From contig JBDRZL010000019.1 of the NCBI GenBank assembly GCA_039803925.1, positions 1 through 41,748 of the forward strand: a stretch of DNA of 41,748 nt, in the 5' to 3' direction. This stretch comes from a candidate division WOR-3 bacterium (GTDB lineage: Bacteria; Hydrothermota; Hydrothermia; Hydrothermales; JAJRUZ01). This document shows positions 28,154-36,557 of this stretch, one piece after another; position 1 is the first letter of the stretch; each line of letters starts with the position of its first letter. Both the position numbers and the translations under genes were made by a program. The notes below the pieces were generated by a model that ran no database searches, was not told the DNA's origin, and was given only the letters and a program-made list of their open reading frames with translations.

Positions 28154-28943
28154 ATTTTTTCTCCTTGTTTTTTAAATTATTTTTTGCTTTTTCCCATAAT
28201 TCATCCATTTCCTTTATACTTAAATTATAAAAGTTTTTTCCCTCTTTTTCAGAAATTGAAAGCATTTCATTAAATCTCTTGATAAACTTTTCGTTTACCT
28301 TTGAAAGTGCTATCTCTGCTGAGATTCCGAGGTGTCTTCCTATATTAGTTAATACAAAAAGTATATCCCCCAGTTCTTCTTCTATCTCTTCCTTATCTTT
28401 TTCTTTTATGGCATTTCTTAATTCTTCAATTTCTTCTTTTAATTTACTAAAAACTTCATCAGCATTACTCCAATCAAATCCTATTCTACCTGCTCTTTTT
28501 GATAATTTTTCTGCCATTAAGAGTGCTGGGAAAACTTTATCCTCTATATCAAGACCCTTTTTATTTTTCTCAATTTCCCATTTCTTTAAAAATTCCTTTT
28601 CTGAAAGATTTTCTCCTTCAAAAACATGAGGATGTTTTTCAATCATTTTTTTTACAACATTAAGTATAATATTTTCCTTTTTCTCTATGTTTTCCCTTTC
28701 AATGGCATCAAGCATCATGAAAACTGTTAAAACAAGGTCCCCCATCTCCTCCTTTATTTTTTCCCTATCATTGAAATTTATTGCACTTATCACCTCATAA
28801 CATTCTTCAAGAAGTTCTCTTTTATATGTGTATAAATTCTGTTTTTTATCCCAGGGACAGTTTTCTCTTAAAATCTTTACAAGTATTAAGAGTTTTTTTA
28901 AAGGCTCTTTTTCTTTTTCAATTAATTCTTTTAAATCCTTCAT
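28146..28943 (-). CDS. mazG: Nucleoside triphosphate pyrophosphohydrolase MazG
   Basis: A 265-residue two-domain MazG, which hydrolyses nucleoside triphosphates to monophosphates and pyrophosphate as a housecleaning activity. The N-terminal domain has the signature NCPWDKKQNLYTYKRELLEECYEV and EEMGDLVLTVFM; the C-terminal domain repeats the acidic motif as EEIEELRNAI and EEELGDILFVLTN. Length equals the E. coli protein closely. The start overlaps the upstream peptidase gene stop (TAATG), tying it to a secretion-related operon without evident functional link. Confidence 0.95.
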   Translation of the reverse strand: MKDLKELIEKEKEPLKKLLILVKILRENCPWDKKQNLYTYKRELLEECYEVISAINFNDREKIKEEMGDLVLTVFMMLDAIERENIEKKENIILNVVKKMIEKHPHVFEGENLSEKEFLKKWEIEKNKKGLDIEDKVFPALLMAEKLSKRAGRIGFDWSNADEVFSKLKEEIEELRNAIKEKDKEEIEEELGDILFVLTNIGRHLGISAEIALSKVNEKFIKRFNEMLSISEKEGKNFYNLSIKEMDELWEKAKNNLKNKEKKYE

Positions 28944-31900
28944 TACTCACCCACTGCAATTTTTGCCTTGATTTTCTTATTCTCTTTTCCCCTTTTACCC
29001 TTTAAAAGTAAAAAATATATTCCCTTTGATACTTTATTTCCATAAAAGTCTCTCAAATTCCATGTAACTTTATGTTTTCCCTTTAGATTAAGGGGGCTTC
29101 CCTCATCATCGGTTATAAATTCCTTTATAAGTCTTCCTGAAACTGTATAAATTTTTATTTCCATTTTTTCTGCTTCCTTTGTTAATTCATAAAATATAAC
29201 TGTTTTTCCTTCTTTTGCCGGATTTGGATAGTTCCCGTAATATAATATATCAAAAGGCACAAAAACTTCCACCAAAAAGTCCTTTTCACTTTTATTTCCC
29301 ATTGCATCAAAAACTAAAAGTTTTAACGGGTATATGCCTTCTTTAAGTGGTCCTTCTTTTAAATTTATTATAACTCCCTTTTCCTTTTTTATCATCGAAT
29401 TTTCATAATTGATTTTTGAATTATTAAATATTATTTCTGGTTTTTTAAAGATAAGGTCTATTCCTGAAGAATCCCTTAAAAGAATTTTTAAATCAAGATT
29501 TTTTGATATCATGAATTTTTCTTCCTCAATTTTTCTGTTTTTATAGTAAACTTCAATTAAAGGACCTTTATTATCATTTGTATTAAAAAGGGCAATTTCA
29601 CCTTTTTGATTTAAATAGAACTCAATTTTATTATTTAAACTATCATAAACATAATCAATTTTGTGCCATAAGGAGTCCTTATCTATTTTTATTATAACAT
29701 CTTTTTTTTCATTAATATTTTCAAAAATAAATTTACCGATTGTATCCTCTTTGTTATTCTCTTTTATTCCTATAATTTTTATTGTAGAATCTTCTATTGA
29801 AGTATTTTTTAATTTTTTTAACTCATATATTGATAAATTATTAGATGGATAAAATTCCATATTGAATTTTAAATTTTTAAAATTTATTTTACCTTTAAAA
29901 CCTGAGGTATCCACATATATGTAAGGATTCCTTATTATACCCGAATCTGAATTATTGAATTCACTTATTTCTTTTACACTATTTTTATAATCAAGAATTA
30001 TTTTATAGCTGTAATAAGTACTGCAGGGAAGGGGAATTTTTAGAAGTTGTGTTTCTTGTGATTTAAAGGTATTTATAAAAACAGAGTCTTTTTTTAAGAA
30101 GCTTCCTGTTTTTATTATATAAAAAATGTAAAAATTATTTGCATCCCTTCCACCTGAATTTGTGAAAGGAAAATTTATTTCAGGAAATTTTAAAGAAGGT
30201 GTTATATTTATTAAGTTCTTTTTTAAAACAAGGTCAGCTAAAGTTTTATTTTTTAAATAAAGGGTATCGGAAAAGTAGCTATTAAAGAAGGTGTCAGTTG
30301 CAATAAATGCATAGTGGAAATATTTTCTATCAAAAGGCGGAAGAGTTATATTTGTTTTGAAAGTATTTCTACTTGTTCTTGACATTGTAACTCTGATTAA
30401 ATTTTGTGGATTTAAGGTATCATTCATAGAATACCATAATTCACAGGATTTAAGAGGATAAGAAGCACTTAATTTTGCATAAACTCTAAAGGTATCTTCT
30501 GAGTAAATGTCCGGTTTAAAATATATTGAATCAACATTTAAAATTTTTACACTGAGGTTCCCCTTTGAAATTATTTCTTTAAAGGGATTTAAACCAAAGG
30601 CATAAAGGTATATTTCTGCTTTTGCCCTTGTAATTGTTTGAGGAATCTGGAATTTAATTTTTATCTCCCCATTATCAAATGCTTTTGTATACAATTCTCT
30701 TAAAATTATTTTATCCTTTAAATTTTTATAGATTATTTCCCAAGCTGAACTTCCTGAAACAATTTGTGGATTTTGAACATAAATCAAAGCACTGTCTAAA
30801 GGATTATAGTAATTTTTATCGGATTTAACATTTACCTCTTCTAATTCAGGTAAATCTAAAAGCGGGTCTCCGAGTAAATTTGATGTTTTTAAAGTTGTTT
30901 CAACAAATTTATCAAGAATTGAGAATCTTGACAGTAAATACATTCTTGAGTAAAGAACAAGGTCCCCGATTTTATTTATTGAATTTCTTAAATAACCTAT
31001 AAAAATTGATTTTGTATAATCGGAACTTATATCAAAGTTTAAATTACCAGGTTCTTTTCCACTTCCAGAAAGGGAAATTGATCCAATAGCTCCCCTTTCA
31101 GGTAAAAGGAGAATTTCTTCACCAAAAGCTCTTGCATCTGTCATACCGAATTCTCCTGTCCAGCATGATAGGGCTGTAAAGAAATAACATTTTTTATAAT
31201 TAGTTGTTTCCCAGAGGTCTTCCTGTCTGAATGCACCTTTTACCCATAAAGTGTGTATTCCTCCATGCCCTATAAAATTAAAAATTGATGCCCCATCAGA
31301 AAGGTAATTAATTAAATTCTCAGGTGTTTCGTTTTCATCAGGTTCAACATAAGTCATTCCTTTTTTCATCAAGGATTTTAGAAAGTTATTTATCTGTGTG
31401 TATATATCACTTCCTTGACCTGTTTTTCTTTCTGTTGCTAAAATAAAATGCCTTCTCCATATACCTAAATTTTTATCTGCATAGTCTTTTATTTTTCTTA
31501 AAACAATTTTCATTTCAATTTTATTCTGAACTGGAATTCTTGAAACAACTATATCAGGAAATGGGTCATCACCTATTATGTTTGAATAGTAAAAATCAGA
31601 GGAGAAAAATCCTGTAAATATAGCGTTAGATTGGAATTGTTGAAAAGTAGAAGGAAATAGAAAGGTTGGAACTTTATCTTTCATAATACCCTTTAAAATA
31701 TCTCTTGGGTCTTTGCTTGCATCACCTATGATTATTAAATAATTAAATTTTGGCTCTTTTGTTATATAAAAGTATTTAAGAAATTTTCTTATTGCAAAGG
31801 GACTTTTTATCCCATAGTTAAATTGAACATAAATATCTTTGACTGAAAAGGCTTTTATATTATAGTTACCACCCTTAGGAGATGAGTGGAATAGTACTAA

Positions 31901-33259
31901 TGAGTCAGCAAACTCTTTAAATTCAGGATGATATAAAATTATTGCATTGGCACCACTTACCTTTCTAACATCTTTTTCTATCCTGTATAAAATAATAGAA
32001 TCAGGTGATAAAGTTTTATCTGTTACAAAAAATAAAGAGGGTAAATTTTCATCTATTTTTGCCTTTAACCCATAATAGGTTTTACCATTTTCAATATAAC
32101 TTATGATTTCAAAATTTTTGTAATTTTTTTTGTTTATATTTATAAAGAATAAAGGTTTATTTTTAAAACCTTTTATAACAATATTTTTATTTATATTCTT
32201 TAATTCAAATTTTAAATTATCTAATTTATTTGAATTAAGCAAAAATTCTCCCTCAATTTCTATATAATTCAAATAATTTGGTATATCTGATTTTTCCCAT
32301 ATAAAAAATAAAGAATCAGAATTTAAAATAAATCCTTTTACATTTACTTCTATGGTATACGGATTCCTTGAGTTATAAATGAAGCTGTCAATAAAATATT
32401 TTCCAATTTTTAAATAAATTTTATGAATCCAGTCTATACTTTGAGTTTCTTCTGAATCAAAATTTAATCTTAGTTTATAAAGATTAGAATCAATTGCTAA
32501 AGGGATTTTTATTTTTAAAGTTTCTTCTTTTAACTTTGTTAAATATCTAAAAAACCATATATCCTCTGTATCAGAATGAGCGGGGTCAAGATCAGGAAAA
32601 TATCTTTCCTCTTCAAAATGGAATTTGAAAAATCCACTATTTATATATGAAGTGTCATTATCTGGTTTTGCATCTTCTTCTGGTATTTCCACTTTCGGAT
32701 TTCTGTTAAAGAAAAGAATATAGATATTTTCAAAGGAATAAAGGTCATAAAAAGAATTTTTACCACTTAGCTTTTTTGCATAAAAAATTATTTCATCAAA
32801 AGGATCAAATTTACCATCATTTAAACCTTTTGTTATAATAGGTAATTTTCCCTCTTTTCCTAAAATTGTTATGTAATTTGGATTAACTGTATCAAGATTT
32901 ATTCCTTTTGAAGATAACATATATCCCTTTATTGAGTAAAGTCCTTCATCTTTTGTATAAATTAAAACTAAATTTTTAGGTAAATTTAAGGGTGTGTCAG
33001 TTTCTAAAAAACTTGTCAGATTTACATTTTTAAACTCTTCAATATATGAAGGATTTAAGGCTAATTTTTTTAAAATATTTCCATAGAAATCAAGATTTTT
33101 TGAATTAGTTAAATTTTTTTCAAAATTAAAATTAGATTCTCCAATTGCTATTCTATAAGGTCCAAAGTATCCCTCTCTATATATCTTAATTTTATCCCTT
33201 ATGTTATCATTAATAAGAAAAATTCCTGTTTTTAAGAAAATTATTAAAACAAGATACAT
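28943..33259 (-). CDS. Gingipain-type peptidase C25 with sorting-type C-terminal domain (PorU-like candidate)
   Basis: A 1438-residue secreted cysteine peptidase. Order: hydrophobic N-terminus (YLVLIIFLKTGIFLI), a beta-rich pro-region to about 430, a C25 catalytic domain at about 435-800, beta-sandwich domains including a CARDB-like segment at about 1005-1105 (LPCSTYYSYKIILDYKNSV), and a FlgD/T9SS-like domain from about 1330. The catalytic pair is His665 (FIGHGGIH) and Cys699 (ALSCWTGEF), 34 residues apart, close to the His-Cys spacing in gingipain RgpB. The last domain has NYPNPAKEG, IYTVSGRLI and SKGIYFLLL. PorU, the sortase of the type IX secretion attachment complex, is a C25 protein; the neighbouring PorV-like gene favours that over a plain exported protease, but this is inference. 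Confidence 0.85.
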   Translation of the reverse strand: MYLVLIIFLKTGIFLINDNIRDKIKIYREGYFGPYRIAIGESNFNFEKNLTNSKNLDFYGNILKKLALNPSYIEEFKNVNLTSFLETDTPLNLPKNLVLIYTKDEGLYSIKGYMLSSKGINLDTVNPNYITILGKEGKLPIITKGLNDGKFDPFDEIIFYAKKLSGKNSFYDLYSFENIYILFFNRNPKVEIPEEDAKPDNDTSYINSGFFKFHFEEERYFPDLDPAHSDTEDIWFFRYLTKLKEETLKIKIPLAIDSNLYKLRLNFDSEETQSIDWIHKIYLKIGKYFIDSFIYNSRNPYTIEVNVKGFILNSDSLFFIWEKSDIPNYLNYIEIEGEFLLNSNKLDNLKFELKNINKNIVIKGFKNKPLFFININKKNYKNFEIISYIENGKTYYGLKAKIDENLPSLFFVTDKTLSPDSIILYRIEKDVRKVSGANAIILYHPEFKEFADSLVLFHSSPKGGNYNIKAFSVKDIYVQFNYGIKSPFAIRKFLKYFYITKEPKFNYLIIIGDASKDPRDILKGIMKDKVPTFLFPSTFQQFQSNAIFTGFFSSDFYYSNIIGDDPFPDIVVSRIPVQNKIEMKIVLRKIKDYADKNLGIWRRHFILATERKTGQGSDIYTQINNFLKSLMKKGMTYVEPDENETPENLINYLSDGASIFNFIGHGGIHTLWVKGAFRQEDLWETTNYKKCYFFTALSCWTGEFGMTDARAFGEEILLLPERGAIGSISLSGSGKEPGNLNFDISSDYTKSIFIGYLRNSINKIGDLVLYSRMYLLSRFSILDKFVETTLKTSNLLGDPLLDLPELEEVNVKSDKNYYNPLDSALIYVQNPQIVSGSSAWEIIYKNLKDKIILRELYTKAFDNGEIKIKFQIPQTITRAKAEIYLYAFGLNPFKEIISKGNLSVKILNVDSIYFKPDIYSEDTFRVYAKLSASYPLKSCELWYSMNDTLNPQNLIRVTMSRTSRNTFKTNITLPPFDRKYFHYAFIATDTFFNSYFSDTLYLKNKTLADLVLKKNLINITPSLKFPEINFPFTNSGGRDANNFYIFYIIKTGSFLKKDSVFINTFKSQETQLLKIPLPCSTYYSYKIILDYKNSVKEISEFNNSDSGIIRNPYIYVDTSGFKGKINFKNLKFNMEFYPSNNLSIYELKKLKNTSIEDSTIKIIGIKENNKEDTIGKFIFENINEKKDVIIKIDKDSLWHKIDYVYDSLNNKIEFYLNQKGEIALFNTNDNKGPLIEVYYKNRKIEEEKFMISKNLDLKILLRDSSGIDLIFKKPEIIFNNSKINYENSMIKKEKGVIINLKEGPLKEGIYPLKLLVFDAMGNKSEKDFLVEVFVPFDILYYGNYPNPAKEGKTVIFYELTKEAEKMEIKIYTVSGRLIKEFITDDEGSPLNLKGKHKVTWNLRDFYGNKVSKGIYFLLLKGKRGKENKKIKAKIAVGE

Positions 33260-34554
33260 TTAAAATTTTCTCCTTTTTTATTTTTTAAAAGATAAATTCC
33301 ATCTTTAAATTTTCCTTTAATTTTTCTCCCTGAAATATTATAGATTTCTATTTCTTTTTTATCAGTGGGTAATGAAAAAGTTAAAAATTTTTCTTTATCT
33401 TTTTTACTCGTATAGGTAAATGTTTTCTTTTTAAAGTAGATATGACTCAAGCCATAGGGAAGTGTTTCTGTATATTTACTTCTATCGCTTTGAAAAAAAA
33501 CAAAAAATTCATTTTCTGAGGTGATAAGGGGTATCGGAATTTCATTTTTTCCAAGAGAAGTGACAAATAATTTTTTTTCTATTAAAGGATTTTTGTATTT
33601 TATAAGGTAAATATCACTATTTATGTTATTTCCCTTTTCATAAAAAATAAAAAGGGTGTCAAAGAAGAAAATCGAAGTTGGATTTTTAAGGTAAAAACCT
33701 TCTCCTTCATCTAAAAATAAATTATTTTTTGTATTGAAACTGTAATCTGTTATTTTTAAAAAAAGGGAATCATTCCTTATGTAAGTTATATATAATTCAA
33801 TACCGGTAAAATTCACAGAGTAGTCATATCCTCTTGCAACTTCAAAGGGTCCCTGAAAAATGTTATTTTTAAATTTCCTTGCTAAAATTTTTTTTGATAT
33901 TGCTTCATAGTAAAATATCACCTTATCATTATTCTTTAAAGTTATTATAAGGGGATTTTCTGCTATCTCATTTTCTTCAGTTATTTTCTTATTGGTCCAG
34001 TTACCAAAATTATCTCTCTCTGATAAATAAATGCTTTCTTCCCATTGCTTTATTTTCCAGTATACAACATAGATTCTGTTATCAAGGTCACAGGTGGCAC
34101 TGGGAAAAAGATCAAAGGAATTTGTATCCCTTGATACATTTTCAATACCAGGGAAATATATATAAGGGGGAGAGGAGTAAGAATAAAATATATCAGTCTG
34201 CCACCAGAAGGGGTATCCTCCTAAATTTCTTTCTGAATTCCAGAAAATATGTAGTTTGAAATTGTAAGAAGAATCTATAACAAGAACAGGGGAACCATCG
34301 TAAGGCGGTCTTGTTGAAGGAGGGTCTTCAAAAATTTTAATTGGTGTATCTGTAAAGGTTGTAGTTGGTGTTCTTAAAATATAATAAATATCAGAGTTTA
34401 GGTAATGGGGGTATCCTGTAAAAACTAAAAAGGCATATCCATTTTTTTCAGCAACACTAAAATTTTTGTTATCAGTTAAAAAATAGTGTCCACTTACATA
34501 CTTTGAATATAAAAGGGAATCTGAGGAAAAGTTTAAAAATAAAAATAAAATCAT
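33244..34554 (-). CDS. Secreted propeller-like protein with short sorting-type C-terminus
   Basis: A 436-residue protein without a named family. Residues 1-14 are hydrophobic (MILFLFLNFSSDSL). The body has repeated four-strand-like units with aromatic motifs (LHIFWNSERNLGG, RIYVVYWKIKQWEE, KVIFYYEAISK, TLFIFYEKGNN, EFFVFFQSDRSK), suggesting a five- to seven-bladed beta-propeller of the sialidase-like type. The last 35 residues contain EIEIYNISGRKIKGKFKDGIYLL, a compact version of the T9SS sorting-domain pattern. The gene is coupled on both sides: ATGA overlap with the barrel gene upstream and a 16-base overlap with the C25 gene downstream. A PorZ-like role is possible but unproven. Confidence 0.7.
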   Translation of the reverse strand: MILFLFLNFSSDSLLYSKYVSGHYFLTDNKNFSVAEKNGYAFLVFTGYPHYLNSDIYYILRTPTTTFTDTPIKIFEDPPSTRPPYDGSPVLVIDSSYNFKLHIFWNSERNLGGYPFWWQTDIFYSYSSPPYIYFPGIENVSRDTNSFDLFPSATCDLDNRIYVVYWKIKQWEESIYLSERDNFGNWTNKKITEENEIAENPLIITLKNNDKVIFYYEAISKKILARKFKNNIFQGPFEVARGYDYSVNFTGIELYITYIRNDSLFLKITDYSFNTKNNLFLDEGEGFYLKNPTSIFFFDTLFIFYEKGNNINSDIYLIKYKNPLIEKKLFVTSLGKNEIPIPLITSENEFFVFFQSDRSKYTETLPYGLSHIYFKKKTFTYTSKKDKEKFLTFSLPTDKKEIEIYNISGRKIKGKFKDGIYLLKNKKGENFKCILF

Positions 34555-35387
34555 TTTTTTATAGAAAGGTTTATTACTTCTATGAGACCAAGTTCATGAA
34601 TTCTCAAGGAATAGTATATTTCAAAATTTTTAAAGACAAAACCAGCTCCGAATCTTGGTTCTCTATCATAACCTGCAAGTATTGAAAAAATATCCTTAAT
34701 TTTTATTTCCATTCCTGATGAATAAAGAAGTTCTATATCATATCCGATTTTACCAGATAATGCGAGACTTATAAATTTTAAATTTTTTTTAAAGGTTAAG
34801 AAAGTTAAGATTTTAATATTTTCTTTATCTTCACTTCCTCTGTTCCATAAAATTTTAGTTCCAAAGGGGTCAATTAAAGAAATTCCAAGATAAGTGTTTA
34901 TTCCTTTTAATTTAAAATCTTTTTTAAAGCCAAGGTCAAAACCTATTCCCTTTCCTTTTAAATCCTTAAATCTTTTATTAATAAGTTTAAACTGGAAAGC
35001 AAGATTTAATTTTTTAAACTTAAAAGGAATTAAAAAGGCTTCTTCAATACTTGAAAATTCACCTGTTTTTAATTTAGGGATAGTATCATTTTCTTCTAAG
35101 AAAGGGTATTCTGGGATTTCATCAATCTGGGTTCTTATCCATAAGAAACCCGTTTTAATATTTTTAAAGGGAAGAGAAAATCCAAAAAGATAGTAATTTG
35201 CTAAAAGTGCAAAGTTTTGGGTTCCAAAATTTAAGCTTATAAAATCGGGTATTAAGGAGGGATTTAATGGTGTTAGATTTATATTATTTTCTGAGATATC
35301 AGAGAAACCAAGTGATACTCCTTTTGCATCGGGTAATTCCTTTAGAAATTCAAGAGCATAGTAGGTAAAAATTATTATTAAAACCAT
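34551..35387 (-). CDS. PorV/PorQ (UPF0164)-like outer-membrane barrel protein
   Basis: A 278-residue predicted outer-membrane beta-barrel, first gene of a seven-gene operon. The N-terminus is a hydrophobic leader, then DAKGVSLGFSDIS and TPLNPSLIPDF, which corresponds to the gene-family opening in which an early Gly-rich strand precedes an NPA-type turn. Later GIGFDLGFKKDFKL, YLGISLIDPFGTKILW and a terminal IYYSLRIHELGLIEVINLSIK follow the PorV/PorQ pattern (barrel strands ending with an exposed LG..h.isl strand). In P. gingivalis PorV carries substrates to the PorU sortase. Sequence identity is not high enough by eye to exclude another FadL/UPF0164-like barrel. Confidence 0.65.
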   Translation of the reverse strand: MVLIIIFTYYALEFLKELPDAKGVSLGFSDISENNINLTPLNPSLIPDFISLNFGTQNFALLANYYLFGFSLPFKNIKTGFLWIRTQIDEIPEYPFLEENDTIPKLKTGEFSSIEEAFLIPFKFKKLNLAFQFKLINKRFKDLKGKGIGFDLGFKKDFKLKGINTYLGISLIDPFGTKILWNRGSEDKENIKILTFLTFKKNLKFISLALSGKIGYDIELLYSSGMEIKIKDIFSILAGYDREPRFGAGFVFKNFEIYYSLRIHELGLIEVINLSIKK

Positions 35388-35398
35388 AAGACTTATAT

Positions 35399-35406
35399 AT
35401 TATAAT
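35399..35406. promoter_or_regulatory. Palindromic bidirectional -10 core
   Basis: ATTATAAT reads TATAAT on both strands. On the plus strand (35401-35406) it is 7 bases before the glycosyltransferase ATG at 35414. On the minus strand (35399-35404) it is 11 bases before the ATG of the barrel-peptidase operon. Confidence 0.5.
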
Positions 35407-35413
35407 TAAAAAA

Positions 35414-36556
35414 ATGGAAAAAAAACACTATATATTGATAACAACTGAATATCCACCTTTCAAAGGAGGAATTTCGAGGTGTCTTTCTTCAATATATGGG
35501 ACATTTCCTTCAGACTCACTTACTGTAATTGCCCCTTATTTTAAAGGTTCAGAAGTATTTGATTTTAATCAAAATTATAAAATTAAAAGGTTGAATAAAT
35601 TTTTTTATTTTTTACCAAAAAAATTAAGTCTTTTTTTATTTATTTTTTCTTTAACCTTTTCTCTTTTTTTAGAAGTTTTAAAAAATAAAGAGAAAAAAAT
35701 AGTTATACATTCAGGGCATGTTTTAAGTGGTATTACTGCATTTATTTTAAAAAAAATTTTAAAAGTTCCATACATACAATGGACACATGCAATTGAAGTT
35801 ATGGATAAAAGAAGATTCTGGTTAATAAAGAATATTTTGAATTTTGCAAATTATGTTATAACAATAAGCAAATTTTCAGAAGATTATTTAAAGAGATTTG
35901 TTTCTGAAGAAAAGATAAAAAAAATCAGGCATCCATTACCCGAGATTAGGTATCCCTCAAGAGAAATTGTTGAAAAAGTTTCGAGGGAAGTTAGCGGGAA
36001 AAAGGTTATTTTAACTGTTGCAAGGTTAGAAAAGTTTAACAGGTATAAGGGTGTAGATCTAACAATAAGAAGTTTTAAAAAAGTTAAGGAAGAAATTCCA
36101 GAATCTGTTTATATAGTAATTGGTGTTGGGGGTTTAAAAAGTTATTATGAAGAGATGGCTAAATCTTTAGGCTTGGGAGAAAGTGTTATTTTTAAAGGAG
36201 AAATTTCTGATGATGAGCTTTATGCATGGTATTCAATATGTGATTTATTTGTAATGCCTTCAAGGGTTGAAAAAAAATCTAAGGGTATTTTGGGTGAGGG
36301 TTTTGGACTTGTTTTTTTAGAGGCTGGTTTTTTTGGTAAACCTGTTATAGGAGGGGAGGGTGGATGTAAGGATGCAATAATTAATGGAGTTACAGGTTTT
36401 TTAGTTAACCCAAGAGATGAAGATGAGCTTGCAGAGAAAATTATTTATTTACTCAGAAATCCTTCTGTTGCAAAGAAGATGGGAGAAGAGGGAAAAAGAT
36501 GGGCAGAGAGTGTAAATAGAAAAGATCTCGGTTTATATTTAAGAGAACTTCTCTAA
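35414..36556 (+). CDS. Glycosyltransferase family 4 (GT-B)
   Basis: A 380-residue GT-B glycosyltransferase. The N-terminus YILITTEYPPFKGGISRCL is the classical GT4 glycine-rich acceptor loop. The C-terminal half has VILTVARLEKFNRYKGVD, GVGGLKSYYEEMAKSLGL, VIFKGEISDDELYAWY, and the nucleotide-sugar motif GEGFGLVFLEAGFFGKPVIGG, with Glu residues in the EX7E arrangement. It stands apart from the polysaccharide block at 5-12 kb and next to T9SS-like genes; a role in glycosylating surface proteins or in lipopolysaccharide is possible. The donor is unknown. Confidence 0.88.
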   Translation: MEKKHYILITTEYPPFKGGISRCLSSIYGTFPSDSLTVIAPYFKGSEVFDFNQNYKIKRLNKFFYFLPKKLSLFLFIFSLTFSLFLEVLKNKEKKIVIHSGHVLSGITAFILKKILKVPYIQWTHAIEVMDKRRFWLIKNILNFANYVITISKFSEDYLKRFVSEEKIKKIRHPLPEIRYPSREIVEKVSREVSGKKVILTVARLEKFNRYKGVDLTIRSFKKVKEEIPESVYIVIGVGGLKSYYEEMAKSLGLGESVIFKGEISDDELYAWYSICDLFVMPSRVEKKSKGILGEGFGLVFLEAGFFGKPVIGGEGGCKDAIINGVTGFLVNPRDEDELAEKIIYLLRNPSVAKKMGEEGKRWAESVNRKDLGLYLRELL

Positions 36557-36557
36557 A

